In this document: positions 26,301 to 38,638 of the stretch, piece by piece
Numbering within the stretch: position 1 is the first letter of the stretch
Layout of the letters: every line of letters starts with the position of its first letter
Origin: Euonymus europaeus
Lineage: Eukaryota; Streptophyta; Magnoliopsida; Celastrales; Celastraceae
DNA: 64,000 nt
NCBI GenBank assembly: GCA_963580455.1
Contig: OY756972.1
Coordinates: 6,649,001 to 6,713,000, forward strand
Reading direction: 5' to 3'
Program-made: the position numbers and the translations under genes
The notes under the pieces: model-generated
Told to the model about the DNA's origin: nothing
What the model saw: only the letters and a program-made list of their open reading frames with translations
Databases searched by the model: none

Positions 26301-29300
26301 AAAGAAGTTAGAAGGCGAAAGGAACCCAGAGGGGGGGAGGGTGGGGAAGCCACAATAAATGAAGCAACAAGAAATTTCAAAATTATAATAATTAATAACT
26401 CATGCATACTGGACATATTGGTTCAGAAAATCTACAAGTTCAATTTTTCTCTATTTAAAGCTTGACCAAAGAACTTTTGAAAATATATGATGTTATTGTT
26501 TAAAATATTTTTAGAATTAGAAAAGTATTAATGCTTAAAAATTCTTCTTGTTATTAAACCTTCCAGATCTTCATTGTGAACGGTGATATCTTCAGGAAGC
26601 CACCTCAGCATCATTGAAACCAACTCAGCCTAATACACAGAAGTACCAATGGAGCGGATTACAATATGCATATTTTTATATGAGATTTAGTAAATAAAGA
26701 AAAGAGCAACAAGCCAAAGACAAATAATATTTACTTGTGCAGGACCGCCCCTGGAGAGGGACACTATAGATGGAAGCAGTTCTTGCCACAGACTTACACC
26801 TTCTTGTCTGACCATCTGTAACAGAATAAATGATTAAGCAGCAGCAATTGGCCATCAGCAACACAAAAAAAACTAAACAGTACGCAGTGATTGAGACCTC
26901 AGCAACAAGGGCGGCCATCTGACTTTTCAAGGCCCATTCTTCACAAGGACTTGCAATCTCAGACATCAATTCAACTGTGACATTTGAAAAGTTCCTACGA
27001 TCTGCTGGACTTAATTCCTCCCACCGCAGCCGGACCAAATGCTGCAGAGAGAAGCACAACTTGTTAGAAGATGGAAACAAAGCCAATATTCCATCAACAT
27101 GTTGTCTCAAAGCAATTGGAAAATTTTCTCCTCAAATTCGAATTTAATCCAGTTAGAGGGAAAAACTTCTTGCCAAGGTACCATAGTCTCATACACATAT
27201 ATTTTAATGAGTAATCCCCCTCCAACTTCTAATACTCAAGATGCACCAAAACCTAAAAATGCGGCATTTTGTGAATGTCTGAAAATTTCTTCCTTCATTA
27301 AAGTTCAAAGCCTATGGTTTTGTGACATTTAATATCATATTCTTGATAAACTAAAGTAACTAATAAAAAAAAGATAAACTCTCGCATACAACTAGAATAA
27401 CTAATAAAAAAGATAAACAACTCCCATGCATAAGGCTCCAGCAATGGGCGAGGTAAGAGACATGCTAGATGTATGCAAATCTTATCCCCACATTCAGGAA
27501 TTGAACATGTGACTTCTAGGTTGTACCCCTGCAACTCTACCACTGGATCACATGCTCGCCTCTTAAATAGGTCAACAACTCCACTGCACAAAACTTCTGT
27601 AGTGTTCAGGGTCGGGGGGTCAAGGACATATATGATTTATGGAGACTTTACCCCCACATAATATGTGGAGAGGTTTTCTAGGAATGAAACCTGTGACCTC
27701 TAGATTGTACCACTGCAACTCTACCATGGGGACATGTTCATTTGCAAAGTAAACAACACCCATGCACAAGGCTCCCACAATGGGCGGGATCGAGAATAGG
27801 CAAGATGGATACAAAGTTACAAACCTTACCTATAATATGTGGAGAGGCTATTCCCAAAAAAAACTGAAATAACTAATAATGTTATTAATTTCCAGAAGCT
27901 GAAAATCTTATCTTAAAGCCATTGAGAAACAAATACAAAGCTTAAAAGCATACCAGTAACTGCCAATCTTAAGAACAGAACTAAAGCCACAAATGAAACT
28001 TACAAACTAGTGTCCAAAAAACTATCCTGGCTCCTCAACTAAAGATATTAAAAGCAATGCAACTTTTCATGAAGCTGCAGCAAAGAGCAAGCACCAATTG
28101 CCAACAAATTTAATTATACAATTATCTTCTTTTTTTCTTGCTTGAGAATACGCATTCAATTCTTTGAGTTTGCATTAGGGGAATAACATCCAATGACATG
28201 TGCCTCATGCTCCCTATAGACATCAAAAACTTGAAACAATAGATCCATGCTAAATGAACATGGTGCAAGCATTTGGTGAGTATACGATCCACTATGCCAA
28301 AAATGTAACCCCTTACCTTTGATACAACTTATTATAAGGCAATGCATGTCATGGTTGTGTTATTTTCATTGAAACAGTGTCTTTGACAACAGTTAACAAA
28401 CAAAGTAGAATAAAGAAAATATCCTCTACAATTGAAAGCGCATGCTATGATTTACGAAAGCACGAACCTGCAGCATTTTAAACGCATGCAGACGAATTTC
28501 AGAAGACTGGTCCTTTTTTACCAAAAGGAATGATGTTCCAGCTAAAACCCCAACATCTCCTGCTTTGATCTGTAAATATTGGAATTTGGAAAGATAGATA
28601 TAAGTTATCAAAACGTGCATACAAAGATCAGAATAAATAGATAAGTATTATGTAATTATAGGCAGAGACAAATTATATTATCATTTGAAATTATGGAATA
28701 TTTGGCTTGAAAACCCACAATTACTTTAACCAGTAACCCATATGAGTGTATAAGGTAAATTTTCAAAAGCAAGAAATGATTTTAGTGACTCGAGCGTAGT
28801 TTTTGTTCACAATCATATAGATGATCAGCATCAGCTTCATGGTAACGAATTAGAGAATGTCAATTGTTGGCAGTGGAAAATAAGAGGATCAGCCCCCAAC
28901 CTCATCCGGTAAGGCGGTAACCTATGACACCTGGACTTGGGTACGGGTGTCGGGTATGGGTACATATCCGTGTGTCCGGTTCTTCAAATTCAAAGCTTGC
29001 ATAGAGGGATGCTAGGTAAAGTGAAGAGTCTAGGGATCATACCAATACCCGTATCATGCATACCCAACACCGGTACGGCAGAGTAAAGTGAAGAGTCCGG
29101 GTATCATGAGGTAACTTCTTTTCGTAAAATGATTTAAAAAGAAACTGGCGCATCGTTTCTTTTAACAGGTTCACACATCTTTTATCAGAAATCATGACTC
29201 ATGAATAATAAAAATAAAAATAAAAAATAAAAACCATTCCAACCACTGTCACATGAAAAAGCTAACGAGATATGCTAAAAAATATGCACAACCATAATAA

Positions 29301-30366
29301 GCATCCCCTATGAAAAACTTTTATTACCAATCCTCAAAATTCATATTTTCAACCAAAACCTGGTAACAACCTAGCAAGTTCACAAATTACTGTGTTGTCT
29401 GAAATTTAAAGTTAGATTACCATGCAGAAACAAAAAAGAAAGAGTTAAAAGACTTTACAACCCAATCACTAATGCCCTGTGGATAATGCTTGAGACACCC
29501 AAAATATGACCCCCATTTGACTCCCAATTAATGTGAAATATTGCGTGTCAAGTGGTCTCTAAATGTGCTTTTATAATCAATGGTTAAAACACATGCGGCA
29601 AGCGGCATGCCACATAGATTTGGGGTAAATTGGGGGTGGTGTTTTGGGTGGATGTAGCATTGTTCAATGCCCATATTTCTGCAACCGGCAAGTTTGAAAC
29701 TTCATGTAGTTTACCAACGGGTGTAGCATAAAAATTCCTCAAGTATGCAACTTTCAAAAGGTTCAAATTACCGTATGGATTAATCCGTTCTAAAAGGTGC
29801 CTAAAATAGCGTGTCACCTAGAAAGACAAACTATTGTACATCAGTCCCACTAGGGATTCCCAAGTGGCTCAACCTCGTCCTTGAAAAACTATAAGTGATT
29901 AAAGCAAATTCATCAATATCATTCCCAAAAAAAACAGAGAAAAGCACAGTAAAAACATCTTCAGATAGAGAAATTGAGAGATTTCTCCTGTTTTCATCAT
30001 CCATTTATTTTCTAGGAAATCACAGAAAATCTCGAACGGTTGCAGCTCTTGAAAACGAAACCCCACTCACTAATTTACTTTTGCTCACCCCAATGTTCAA
30101 GCCAAATTAAAAATTAAAAAACTTACAAACATATCAAAAGTTAAGATCACAATTCCACTTCGAAAATCGAAAAATCAGCGGCATAAAGAGAAAGGAACAA
30201 CAAAGACACAAGCAGAGAGAAATAGAATGAGAAAGAGTACGGAATCAATATAAGCAACGGCGGCTTTGCGGTCGTCCGGATTGTTGTTCCAGTCAAAAGC
30301 TACAACAATGGCTCGTGCTACATTGCTTGCTGTAGTATTAACGTTATCGCCGCTATTGCGCTCCAT
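17398..30366 (-). CDS. HST: HASTY, plant exportin-5 orthologue, complete
   Basis: Importin-beta-superfamily karyopherin needed for normal miRNA accumulation and transport in plants; loss alters phase change and organ shape in Arabidopsis. The 22 minus-strand exons are 30366-30241, 28569-28468, 27041-26898, 26815-26735, 26629-26560, 26173-26103, 26028-25868, 25675-25604, 25502-25265, 23779-23717, 23610-23320, 22221-22108, 21972-21846, 21755-21586, 21492-21391, 20861-20758, 20666-20372, 20253-20012, 18934-18431, 18279-17985, 17879-17696, 17477-17398. They total 3636 bases: 1211 residues plus TGA, against about 1200 in Arabidopsis. All phases agree. Landmarks: TASNVARAIVVAFDW near the N-terminus, IRLHAFKMLQ/HLVRLRWEELSP (exportin N-terminal region), LRWLPEDIT, FELLTSLPIV, LEPLSQQW, HPLLFHTQQALS and EIFIYLRDRDPAPRQ. 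The C-terminus (after NVITNV) diverges from Arabidopsis and ends GLAAIL. Several introns carry repeats, and intron 7 ends in a 92-bp duplication. No break seen. Confidence 0.96.
25651..25834. repeat. 92-bp tandem duplication across the HASTY exon 8 acceptor
   Basis: Two adjacent 92-bp copies (25651-25742 and 25743-25834) are nearly identical, each starting AGGATAATGAAGTA and ending CATCTATATCAAAC. Each holds the first part of exon 8 and its splice acceptor. Only the copy nearer the exon body continues the reading frame normally, so the other is a decoy acceptor. Confidence 0.92.
27412..27859 (-). mobile_element. Three adjacent tRNA-derived SINE copies in a HASTY intron
   Basis: Read on the minus strand, the three copies are 27859-27751 (5'-truncated), 27745-27571 and 27562-27412. 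The last two begin with a tRNA-like box A region (GTGGTAGAGTTGCAG, CATGGTAGAGTTGCAG) and hold a box-B-like TGTTCAATTCC or relative. All three end in GGAGCCTT-like, then TGCATGGG.GTTGTTTA or a relative, close to the 3' end of the common GTTGTT-tailed plant SINEs. The copies differ clearly from each other. Confidence 0.75.
28880..29110. repeat. Dispersed-repeat-like tract in HASTY intron 1
   Basis: GGGTACGGGTGTCGGGTATGGG and the twice-used block AAAGTGAAGAGTC with ATCATG. It resembles common low-copy plant repeats. No coding content. Confidence 0.35.
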
Positions 30367-30500
30367 CGTTCACTCACTCATACACGGAGAGGGAAAATAT
30401 TGATTGATTGTTGATGGAGAATCTCTGTATGTTTATCTAAGAAGAGAGAGAGAGCGCACACAGAGAGAGAGAAAAGAGGCTTGTTTATAAGTTAGTGCCT
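30367..30500 (-). promoter_or_regulatory. HASTY 5' leader and proximal promoter side
   Basis: Directly upstream of the HASTY ATG; contains GA-rich runs at about 30443-30475, a common feature of plant core promoters. No TATA box was assigned. Confidence 0.4.
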
Positions 30501-30600
30501 TTTGTTAATTGGGGTTCTAGAAGCCGTGAGGTTTAAGTTTTTTATTTTTATTTTATTTTTTCATTTTTTGGCAAATAAAGTTTTTGCGATTTCTATTTTT

Positions 30601-31115
30601 CGAAAATACAGATACACACATACAGGACAGAGACAGGACACGCCATTACAAAAAAATCAACCAATTATAACGCGGAATCCTATATATCCGACACACACAC
30701 CCCTAATATAGTCGATGGGTACAAACTTAGGACAACCAACTACGGCAAGCCAATACAGGACAGACACCGAAGCACCAATCAAACACTGACCCCTAAGAGT
30801 TTACAGACCACGAGAGAAGGCTACAAAGCTTGGTTCTTTCGAAAATACAGACACACACATACAGGACAGAGACAAGACACGCCATTACAAAAGGGTCAAC
30901 CAATTGTAACGCGGAATCCTATATATCCGACACACACACCCCTAATATAGTCGATGTGGTACAAACTTAGGACAACCAACTACGGCAAGCCAGTACAGGA
31001 CAGACACCGAAGCACCAATCAAACACTGACCCCTAAGAGTTTACAGACCACGAGAGAAGGCTACAAAGCTTGGTTCTTTCGAAAATACAAACACACACAT
31101 ACAGGACAGGACAGA
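30601..31115. repeat. 240-bp tandem repeat, 2.15 copies
   Basis: Copies start at 30601, 30840 and 31080 with CGAAAATACA and CACACATACAGGACAG. The first two complete units are almost identical over their whole length, including CGCGGAATCCTATATATCCG, so the amplification is recent. It lies about 240 bp upstream of the HASTY start. Not recognised as a known satellite. Confidence 0.93.
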
Positions 31116-31139
31116 GATTTCTTCACTCTCTTGTTTGTG

Positions 31140-32950
31140 TGTTGTGCCTAAATGATTTTATAATTTAAATAAATGAAAAATGTTGTCCCTCAAAATATTT
31201 CGTCCCCAATTTCTTACCTCATTTTAACCACATTTATTTGTACCGTTGCGTTTTAGAGTCTTACATATATGTTCGTAAACAATAGATTTTGCACGTAGCA
31301 CATGAATTAAAAGGTTAAATGAGGAAAATTTTGGGCTTATGTAAGGCATAGTTTTTAATATTGTCCCATATTGATGTTCAACATCAAAAAAATGTGAACT
31401 AACGGTTATACCGGAATTTTTGTGACAAAACATCACACATGTAATCGATTTGTGGTCAAATTAGGTTTAATCTTAAATCGAAAAAGAAACTAAAGTTAAC
31501 CGTTTCTACTTAGTTTTAATGTGTGTTAATTTATAGTTTGATACTAGTTTGTGATCTTTTTAATTTTTAGAATTCAAATATTAAACTCTCTCTTGTTTAG
31601 TTTATTATTAATTAAGTGTGGAGTGTGAATTATGAATTATAAAAATAAAAAGAAAAAGAAAAATGACAAAAAAATTTCCCCTATTCTCCTTTTTCATGCC
31701 TCTCACTTTTATCCCTTCTTCTCCACTTTAACTCCTCCTCCATGGGTTGGATCTATCTTTCTTTATCTAGATTAGATTTTTTTTTGTTTTTCATGTTTTT
31801 GTTTGAACAAAGGATTTTGAAGGGTTTCTTTCTTTCGGATCTAGATCTCCTCCATCTGCCATGAATCTTTGACCATTGATGTTTTGGTGTGCTCCAGCGA
31901 CATATAATCGGCTTATACTGCATCTATTCTCAAATCTATAGGAGTCATCGAGAATTTTTTGACTCATCCAGATTGTTTATTGATTTGGATATAATACGAA
32001 GTCATCCGACAATGTTCATTGACAGTTGTGTTAGTATTTTTTTTAGTTATGTTAGTTGTAATCCATCTTTTTAGTGGTCCAAGTGTCTATAGACCTTAAT
32101 TACCTATTTTCATATAGGTAACTTAATTAATGCAATTTACGTTAAAGATCTTTTTTAAAATAAAAAAATTTATAAACCTAGACTCATTGAAGAATTTAAT
32201 TATTTTAGTTTTTCTGTTATGTATATCAATAGTATATAATATATATATTACATTATTAAATATACATTAATTTAGTATATGTTATAAATTAATGATTCAA
32301 TATTCATGATACCGATTAAAGCTCAGAAATCTCTAACATCCAGGTTCGACGGTTGATATTTGATTCGGTTTATCATATTTATATCCAAATACACACAGAT
32401 AAAATTAAGAAATTAAGCAAAAAAAATATTGTTCCATGAATGTGATTGGAGAGAAATGTATTTTCAAATATTTTTATTCACTGCACACATTACAATAATA
32501 TATTGTTTAATATTTAATAAGATTAACAAGAAAATGAAGATGCAGAATGAATCATTAACTTCTGCATAAGTGCTCCCTCACTAACAATCAAATCACTTTT
32601 TGCAAAATAACAAAGTAAATAAAAATAGAGCCACATCCATCAACAAATAAAACACAATTTTTATCTAATAAATAAAGCAAAAACAGTGTCTATTATAGTT
32701 CATCCATCAAGAAGTTCAAATCCGCCAACTAAAAAAGTCACGGTGGCCAAAAAATGAGTCACATTCCATCCGATTGAGTCAATCGAATATTATCATCTCC
32801 TACCACACAACAATGGATAACCAATATCACCCTCTCTAAACTTATATGCACTTCTTCAAATATGTCACATACTCGCCCACAATCATATATGTATTTTTTT
32901 CCACTGAAAGTGTTTATTGTGCCACAATTGGGCGTAAATCTAAATTGAAT
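31140..32950. other. Intergenic, no gene recognised
   Basis: AT-rich with only short open frames. A leader-like pyrimidine-rich stretch near 31680-31870 resembles a 5' UTR, but no downstream coding exon follows. Confidence 0.5.
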
Positions 32951-32963
32951 ATTCAATATTCAA

Positions 32964-34135
32964 GCCTAAACCTATATCAAGGAAAACATCAATGACAATC
33001 CAGTCAATCAACTAAACCGAATACTGAATCTCTCCTCACACAAATAGCATGGTCTATTTATTTGTCTTTAATGAGTGTATCCTCACTACTCTCAACCATG
33101 CTCAAACCCACATCAACCACTAAAACAGACACAATCATTCTGATCGACGACAACAAATAATGGGTTTTAAATATATAGATTTTGAGGTCTAATCCACCAC
33201 AAATAACATGCTCTCCAAATTACATCAGTAAACCTACATTGATCAAAAAAACCAACAGCTATCCATTGAATCGAGTGATCAGCTGAAGTCATCGATTCCT
33301 AGTTAAGAGTTGCCCAATTTTGGGATCATCCATGAATATAGAATAGAGCTCAGAACCGAAAGTGCATATTGCAAAAATAAAAAAAATAAAAAACAAACAA
33401 ATCATAGGAGGCCAAAATCAAATCAACTATAGAATTGCACGTCAATCGGCTCGATCAAGTGATGGCATAGAGACATGAACTTACCTGTACAGCTTAATCA
33501 ATCTCAATGCAAATCAAAAGTATCAATGACAATCCATTTGATCGACTAAACCGAATATTGAATCTCTATTTATCTTTAATGAGTGGGTCCTCAATAATCT
33601 CAACCATAGTCAAACCTACATCGACCACTAAAACCAATTGACCAAAAATAGCACGCTCTCTCAATTACATCGATATTTATTGAATTGATCTTGAGAAATG
33701 AACCAATCGTACTTAAACCTACATCGACCATTAAAAACAAACACAATCATTAAACCTACATTAATCAGGAAAACCAATGGCCATACAACAAATTCTTGGT
33801 CTTCTCTACCTTTCAAGAGGCAATAGACCACAAATAGCATGCTCTCCTGATTACATTGATATTTACTGAAACGATCCTGAGAAATGGATCAATCGTTCTT
33901 AAATCCACGTCGACAACTAAAGCCAAACACAATCTTTAAACCGATATTGATTAGAACCAAAAGCTGAAAAGCACATATTGCAAAAAACCAAGGAAAACAA
34001 AAACCCTAGAAAAATCATTGAAGGCCAAAATCAAATCAACTATACAATCACAGGACAATTGATTCAACCAATTGATGGGATAGAGCCATAAACTTGAGCT
34101 TACAGATTAATCAATCTGAATGCAGATTAGAAGCA
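32964..34135. repeat. Degenerate direct-repeat block
   Basis: Blocks recur in the same orientation. AATGACAATCCA with ACTAAACCGAATA occurs at about 32990 and 33528. CACAAATAGCATGCTCTC and variants occur at about 33040, 33198, 33646 and 33830. GCATATTGCAAAAA, GGCCAAAATCAAATCAACTAT and CTTAATCAATCT-like occur near 33365-33510 and 33970-34120. The units are nested and divergent, and no coding frame is kept. Looks like an old local amplification. Confidence 0.7.
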
Positions 34136-34424
34136 CAACTGACAAACCAAATCTACAACAACTCCAAATGCAGGCAACACACACATGGACATTATTTTTC
34201 ATATGTAACAACAGATCGCATCTCCCTAATATGTAAAATTTCAAGGTTACAATGAAAACTGTTAGACTTTGACAAACACTGTCAGAATCAAGACACACAA
34301 AAACTAGCAACCACAAATTCTATCAGAACATATAAGAATAAATCACAAACAAATCGATAAGATCCAATCCTGTTAGCGATAAAAAAAACTGTCAGAAAAG
34401 ATAAATACAAAAGGGAAATTACAA

Positions 34425-34515
34425 CAACAGAATTCGAACCCAAGACCGAAAAACACAAACATAAAACAGGAACCAACCACCACACCACCATGCGCTACGT
34501 GCCAGAAATTCCACA
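34425..34515 (-). mobile_element. Possible tRNA-derived SINE
   Basis: On the minus strand a box-A-like TAGCGCATGGTGG (34497-34485) is followed by a box-B-like GGGTTCGAATTC (34441-34430). The spacing is a little longer than in a tRNA. No target duplication was identified. Confidence 0.35.
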
Positions 34516-34629
34516 CCTAAATACAAATCCAATGCCAGCCAGGATGTCTCCATCATAAAAGAGCAAACCACATTCGCTAGTAAGGGAAGGCACTCGAGAC
34601 TACCAGGATACCACACAAAAGCCATGGGC

Positions 34630-34661
34630 TTATATATATATATATATGTGTGTGTGTGTGC
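34630..34661. repeat. (TA)n(TG)n microsatellite
   Basis: About nine TA units followed by seven TG units. Confidence 0.9.
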
Positions 34662-34664
34662 AAA

Positions 34665-35790
34665 ATAGTCACTCCACATATTATGTGAATAGCCATTTCC
34701 TCTTTACTAAAAATAAAATTTTACCCTTTCCCCATTATTCCATCCTTTATGTATAGTAATTTTTTAGAACTAGGAGTGGATATCCCTTCATCATTCATGC
34801 ATAATTTTGCCATCTATTATGGAATACAACAACATCTTTGCCAACAACCAATTCTGCTGAAAGATAAAATAATAAGGGTAAAACAACATCTATCATATAT
34901 TGTCAATTTATTTAGACCAAAATCTCAATCTGAAATTCAAGAGAGGAAAATATTCTATGATGAATAAAATCATCCAAGAAAACCTACTTTAAGAGTTCAC
35001 AAACAATCATATTTTGCAACAGTAAATCATAATATTCAATAAGAAATAAACAAAATGAAAAAAATATAGAAAGTCTAACTACTGAATACTTATTAAATTC
35101 TCCTCCATTAAATTAAATAGTAGCAGTTTTCACCAATTTCGAAGGAATGAAAATAAGAAGGAAAAAAAAAGAGAGAAACATTTATATATTTCGTTAATTA
35201 CCACCCCAACCAATAAAATAAGACATGTTTTGCAATAGAATATAACGAGTATGTCGAAAAATATGTAGGAAAATTAATTACTCCGACGATGGCACCTTGA
35301 CAGAAACAATTATGTTTTTTATGTGACAATGTGACAGTGTGATTCATTGGTCCTATAAAATAGCAGTGCTTTTGAAGAAAATGTGTGAGATTTAATTTCA
35401 ACAACTCACCTATAGTTTATGGATTTTTTTAGTAAGGACCATATGTCCAGGATGTTATGCTTATATGATACACAGAGATATATCTTTGTAGTTTTATGTT
35501 ATGTGGATATTGCATGTTGTTAGATGGTCTAAGGGTCTCCCTAGGTTGCGAAATACACGTTACTTGATGGCCTAAGGCCTTGTCTGGTTATTGATGTGAT
35601 TTATATAAAAGTTAAGCGTATATGCAGGTTGGCATTCTCAGATTTATGGGGAGATATTGCTAGATTTTTTTGGTGGATTGAGATTTGACTTAGTTGAGAG
35701 ATGACTAGGTTTAATTGATTGGTTGGATTTGTGGATCTTTGATTATAAATCACATTGATGACATAGATCTTTAGTTACTGTAGCTCCTCA
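34665..35790. other. No gene recognised
   Basis: AT-rich. The last 300 bases may be decayed upstream parts of the MULE transposase that ends at 35977, but no aligned frame could be read. Confidence 0.4.
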
Positions 35791-35794
35791 CGAG

Positions 35795-35977
35795 TTGGGG
35801 TATTACACTCCAACCATTGAGAAAGTTGTTGGTGGCAGGCCAACCAAGAAGAAAAGAAGAGAGCGTGATGAGTCAAGAAACAATACCAGGATTAAAAGGT
35901 ATCCTATAGTGAAATGCACCAACTATGGTGAAGAAGGGCATAACAAAAGGAGATGCAAGAATCTACCAAAATCTTAG
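35795..35977 (+). pseudogene. MULE transposase C-terminus relic (zinc knuckle)
   Basis: The frame reads PTIEKVVGGRPTKKKRRER, then IKRYPIVKC and a CCHC-type knuckle CTNYGEEGHNKRRC. This is the usual C-terminus of plant MuDR-type transposases: a GRPKK basic stretch, then the knuckle and a stop. The second knuckle cysteine is replaced by Tyr, and the SWIM zinc finger and catalytic region expected upstream are not readable, so the copy is dead. Confidence 0.75.
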
Positions 35978-35999
35978 GTAACCTTCTTGTATACATTAT

Positions 36000-38635
36000 A
36001 TTAGAAAGATGTGTGGAACTTTTAAATGCCTTTGTTTTGGTTGCTTATGTGTCATACTTCTTCACATGTTGGTGGAAGGGGTGTGGTAGAAGTACTGGAA
36101 GAGGTTCTCCTATGATCGAGGCTGGAGAAGGTTTAAGGAGTTTAGCTGCAATGCTCCTTTATTTTAGACAATTTGAGTACTCTAGGTACTCTATTATGCC
36201 ATGATGATTATGTAATTTTGTTGTTCTTCCAGTGACTATCCTGGAATAAATATAACTTTTATTAGGTGAATTTAACGGTAACTACATGTGTGATCTCTTA
36301 TTGGCCATAAATTTTTAAATATTTGCACCAAACTAGAAAATATTTCCACATGTGCCTAATTTCCTCATGAACATGTGTATTGGATAGTCAAATTGCCACA
36401 TGGGCAATTTTGCTGCCCAACAATGTGAAATCAGCCCAGGTGTGCTGACTAGCAAAAAATCAAAAACTATGATATGCAAAGTGTAACATTTTAACAATGA
36501 ATGTACAAATCCTTCTCTGACACGTGCACCTAGAATTATTGACATGAAACCCACAATTCCAATTCATTCACCGATCTAATGGTAGAACATAAATCTCGAT
36601 TTTTCTTTTCCTTTCTTAATATCAGGTGCCCAAACCTGTTACAGACACGTCGATATCCAATTATTCATATATGATGTTGGTGTAGAACAACACCATTTTT
36701 GTACAATCCATTTGAAGGTACAATGACGCTGTAACCTAAAAGAAGAACTCAATCCAAATCGCACAAGTAAGCGAAAACCCAAGTAACTCGCAAGCACAAG
36801 TCTCAAATCCACCCATAGTACAATTTTACGTGATTAAGGGAAAAAGGTGTTATTCTCTTGGATTGAAGCACATTTATTTGTACTTTATAATAGGGAAAAA
36901 AACAATCATTAAAATCCCACAAAATCTTCTATCACCCACGGATGTAAACCAAACGCACAACTATAAAATTCACAGGCCTACTCACCAGGACAACACGAGA
37001 ATTCTTGCAATCTTGTAAATTTCTCTATGGTTCATTTTAATTTATTTCAAAAAAAAAAAATTGACAATTTCTAAGGGTTTTTGAACTGAGTCTCCAGCTG
37101 TGCCTATATTTTCCAAAAGTAATAGATTCAACATAAGAACAGTGAATACCCAAATAATAAATTACATGAAAAAAAGTTGCTTAACTCTTTTTGCTTAATA
37201 AATTCCATATTTAGCAATTAGGTGTTCAAAAATATAACGAACAATAACATAAAACTGGTGTTTGGCTTGGGTGCCATTTCCTAGTGACAGTGATGAAGAG
37301 CCAAGTTTTCTACATGATAGCCACAAGTATGCGACATATGGGGCTACTTGATTCGCAAGAAGGTAAAAACCCAGCATCAATAACAAGTTCGAAGTAAGAT
37401 ACTCATTCCAAATGTGGTTGATAGAAGCTTGACACTTTCATTACCAACCCACTCTAAAACAAAAAATTTGACTAAGACTAATAAAATCTCTGCATATATC
37501 AACATAATCGGCAGAAACGAAAAAACTAGAAAATCCAAGCATAAGAGATAACACCAATATGATCTTCAAAACTTTCTAGAGGCAAGATATTAAAAGAAAT
37601 TTATCAATTGTAATCAAGTCACGAAGATAGTTAATAAAGAGAAGCATACTTAATTTTGAAAATCAGGGAGACTGAATAACCCACAAATTGAAAGACAACC
37701 AACTAAAAGATGAAGGAACACTACAAGTTAACAAAACCCACAAAGCCTATAGCAATCGCCATTATATTTTTTAATTGAAGAGTTTGTCACATGAAAGAAA
37801 GGGGAAAATGACAACTAAAAGAGCACGATCATCACATCTGAAAACATAAGAGCAATGTAGTTGGATCTATCACTGCCCTTGAAGTCATTTCTAGCATATT
37901 TGGAGTATAGAACAGTGCTCCAATGAAGAAACAAAAAACAAACAAAAACACAACATGAAGAGCTAAAAAGGAAATTATAGATGGGTTACCCAAAAAAGGA
38001 ACAAAAAACATCAAATTCAACTAGAATTATACAAAAAACTGAAGTGGAACAGATTTCAAACAACAAACAAGGGGAAAGAAAAGATAAATCATAGTTCATT
38101 GGAGCAAGCATACCCTAGTTCAAAACCCAAATCGAACACATAACCAGCAAGGAAAGATCGAGAAGCTATCTGGACGTAAGAGCGGTGAGATCTCACCGAA
38201 AGATGATCACAGAAGGAGAAATAGGAGAAGCGACGATGACGATTGCACCTGCGAAAAGAGGAGAAAAGTATGATAGTGTTTGCTTCTGGGTGAGAGATAA
38301 GAGAGTGAGGGCAACAATCATAAATTGGAGAAAAAAAATGTAGCTAAATGCACGGGCTTCAGTGCGTTTCATTTTGGACCATGTTAACGCGGTCAAAAAT
38401 GCAATACTAAATGTCATGTTTGACAGTTGGGTTGAAATGTTGTGTGGCCCACATCAAAATGTAATGAAATGTGGTCCAAAACGTCAAACAAACGGGCTCT
38501 ACATAACCATTTAGATTATTGAAAATCTTACTAAGAAATTAGTGTGCCTGACATCCATATAAGCATCATCAGTTGGAAAAGGCACTGCTCCACTACCCAT
38601 CTTTTCGTACCCTTCAACCAATTTTCTTATATTCT
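36000..38635. other. Long gene-free interval, possible element end near 38490
   Basis: No conserved protein frame on either strand. Near 38380-38500, GGACCA.GTTAA and repeated ATTTCATTTTGGACCA / TGGTCCAAAACG blocks form imperfect inverted matches ending CAAACAAACGGGCTC, which looks like a DNA-transposon right end. The matching left end was not located. Confidence 0.35.
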
Positions 38636-38638
38636 CCT

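Noticed and set aside
32964..34135. A CRISPR-like array
   Set aside because: The repeats are long, divergent and unevenly spaced in a plant nuclear context; no short identical repeats with unique spacers.
34107..34679. Overlapping minus-strand frames with hydrophobic stretches
   Set aside because: Low-complexity Cys/Val/Leu readings of repeat DNA and a microsatellite; no splice signals or conserved motif.
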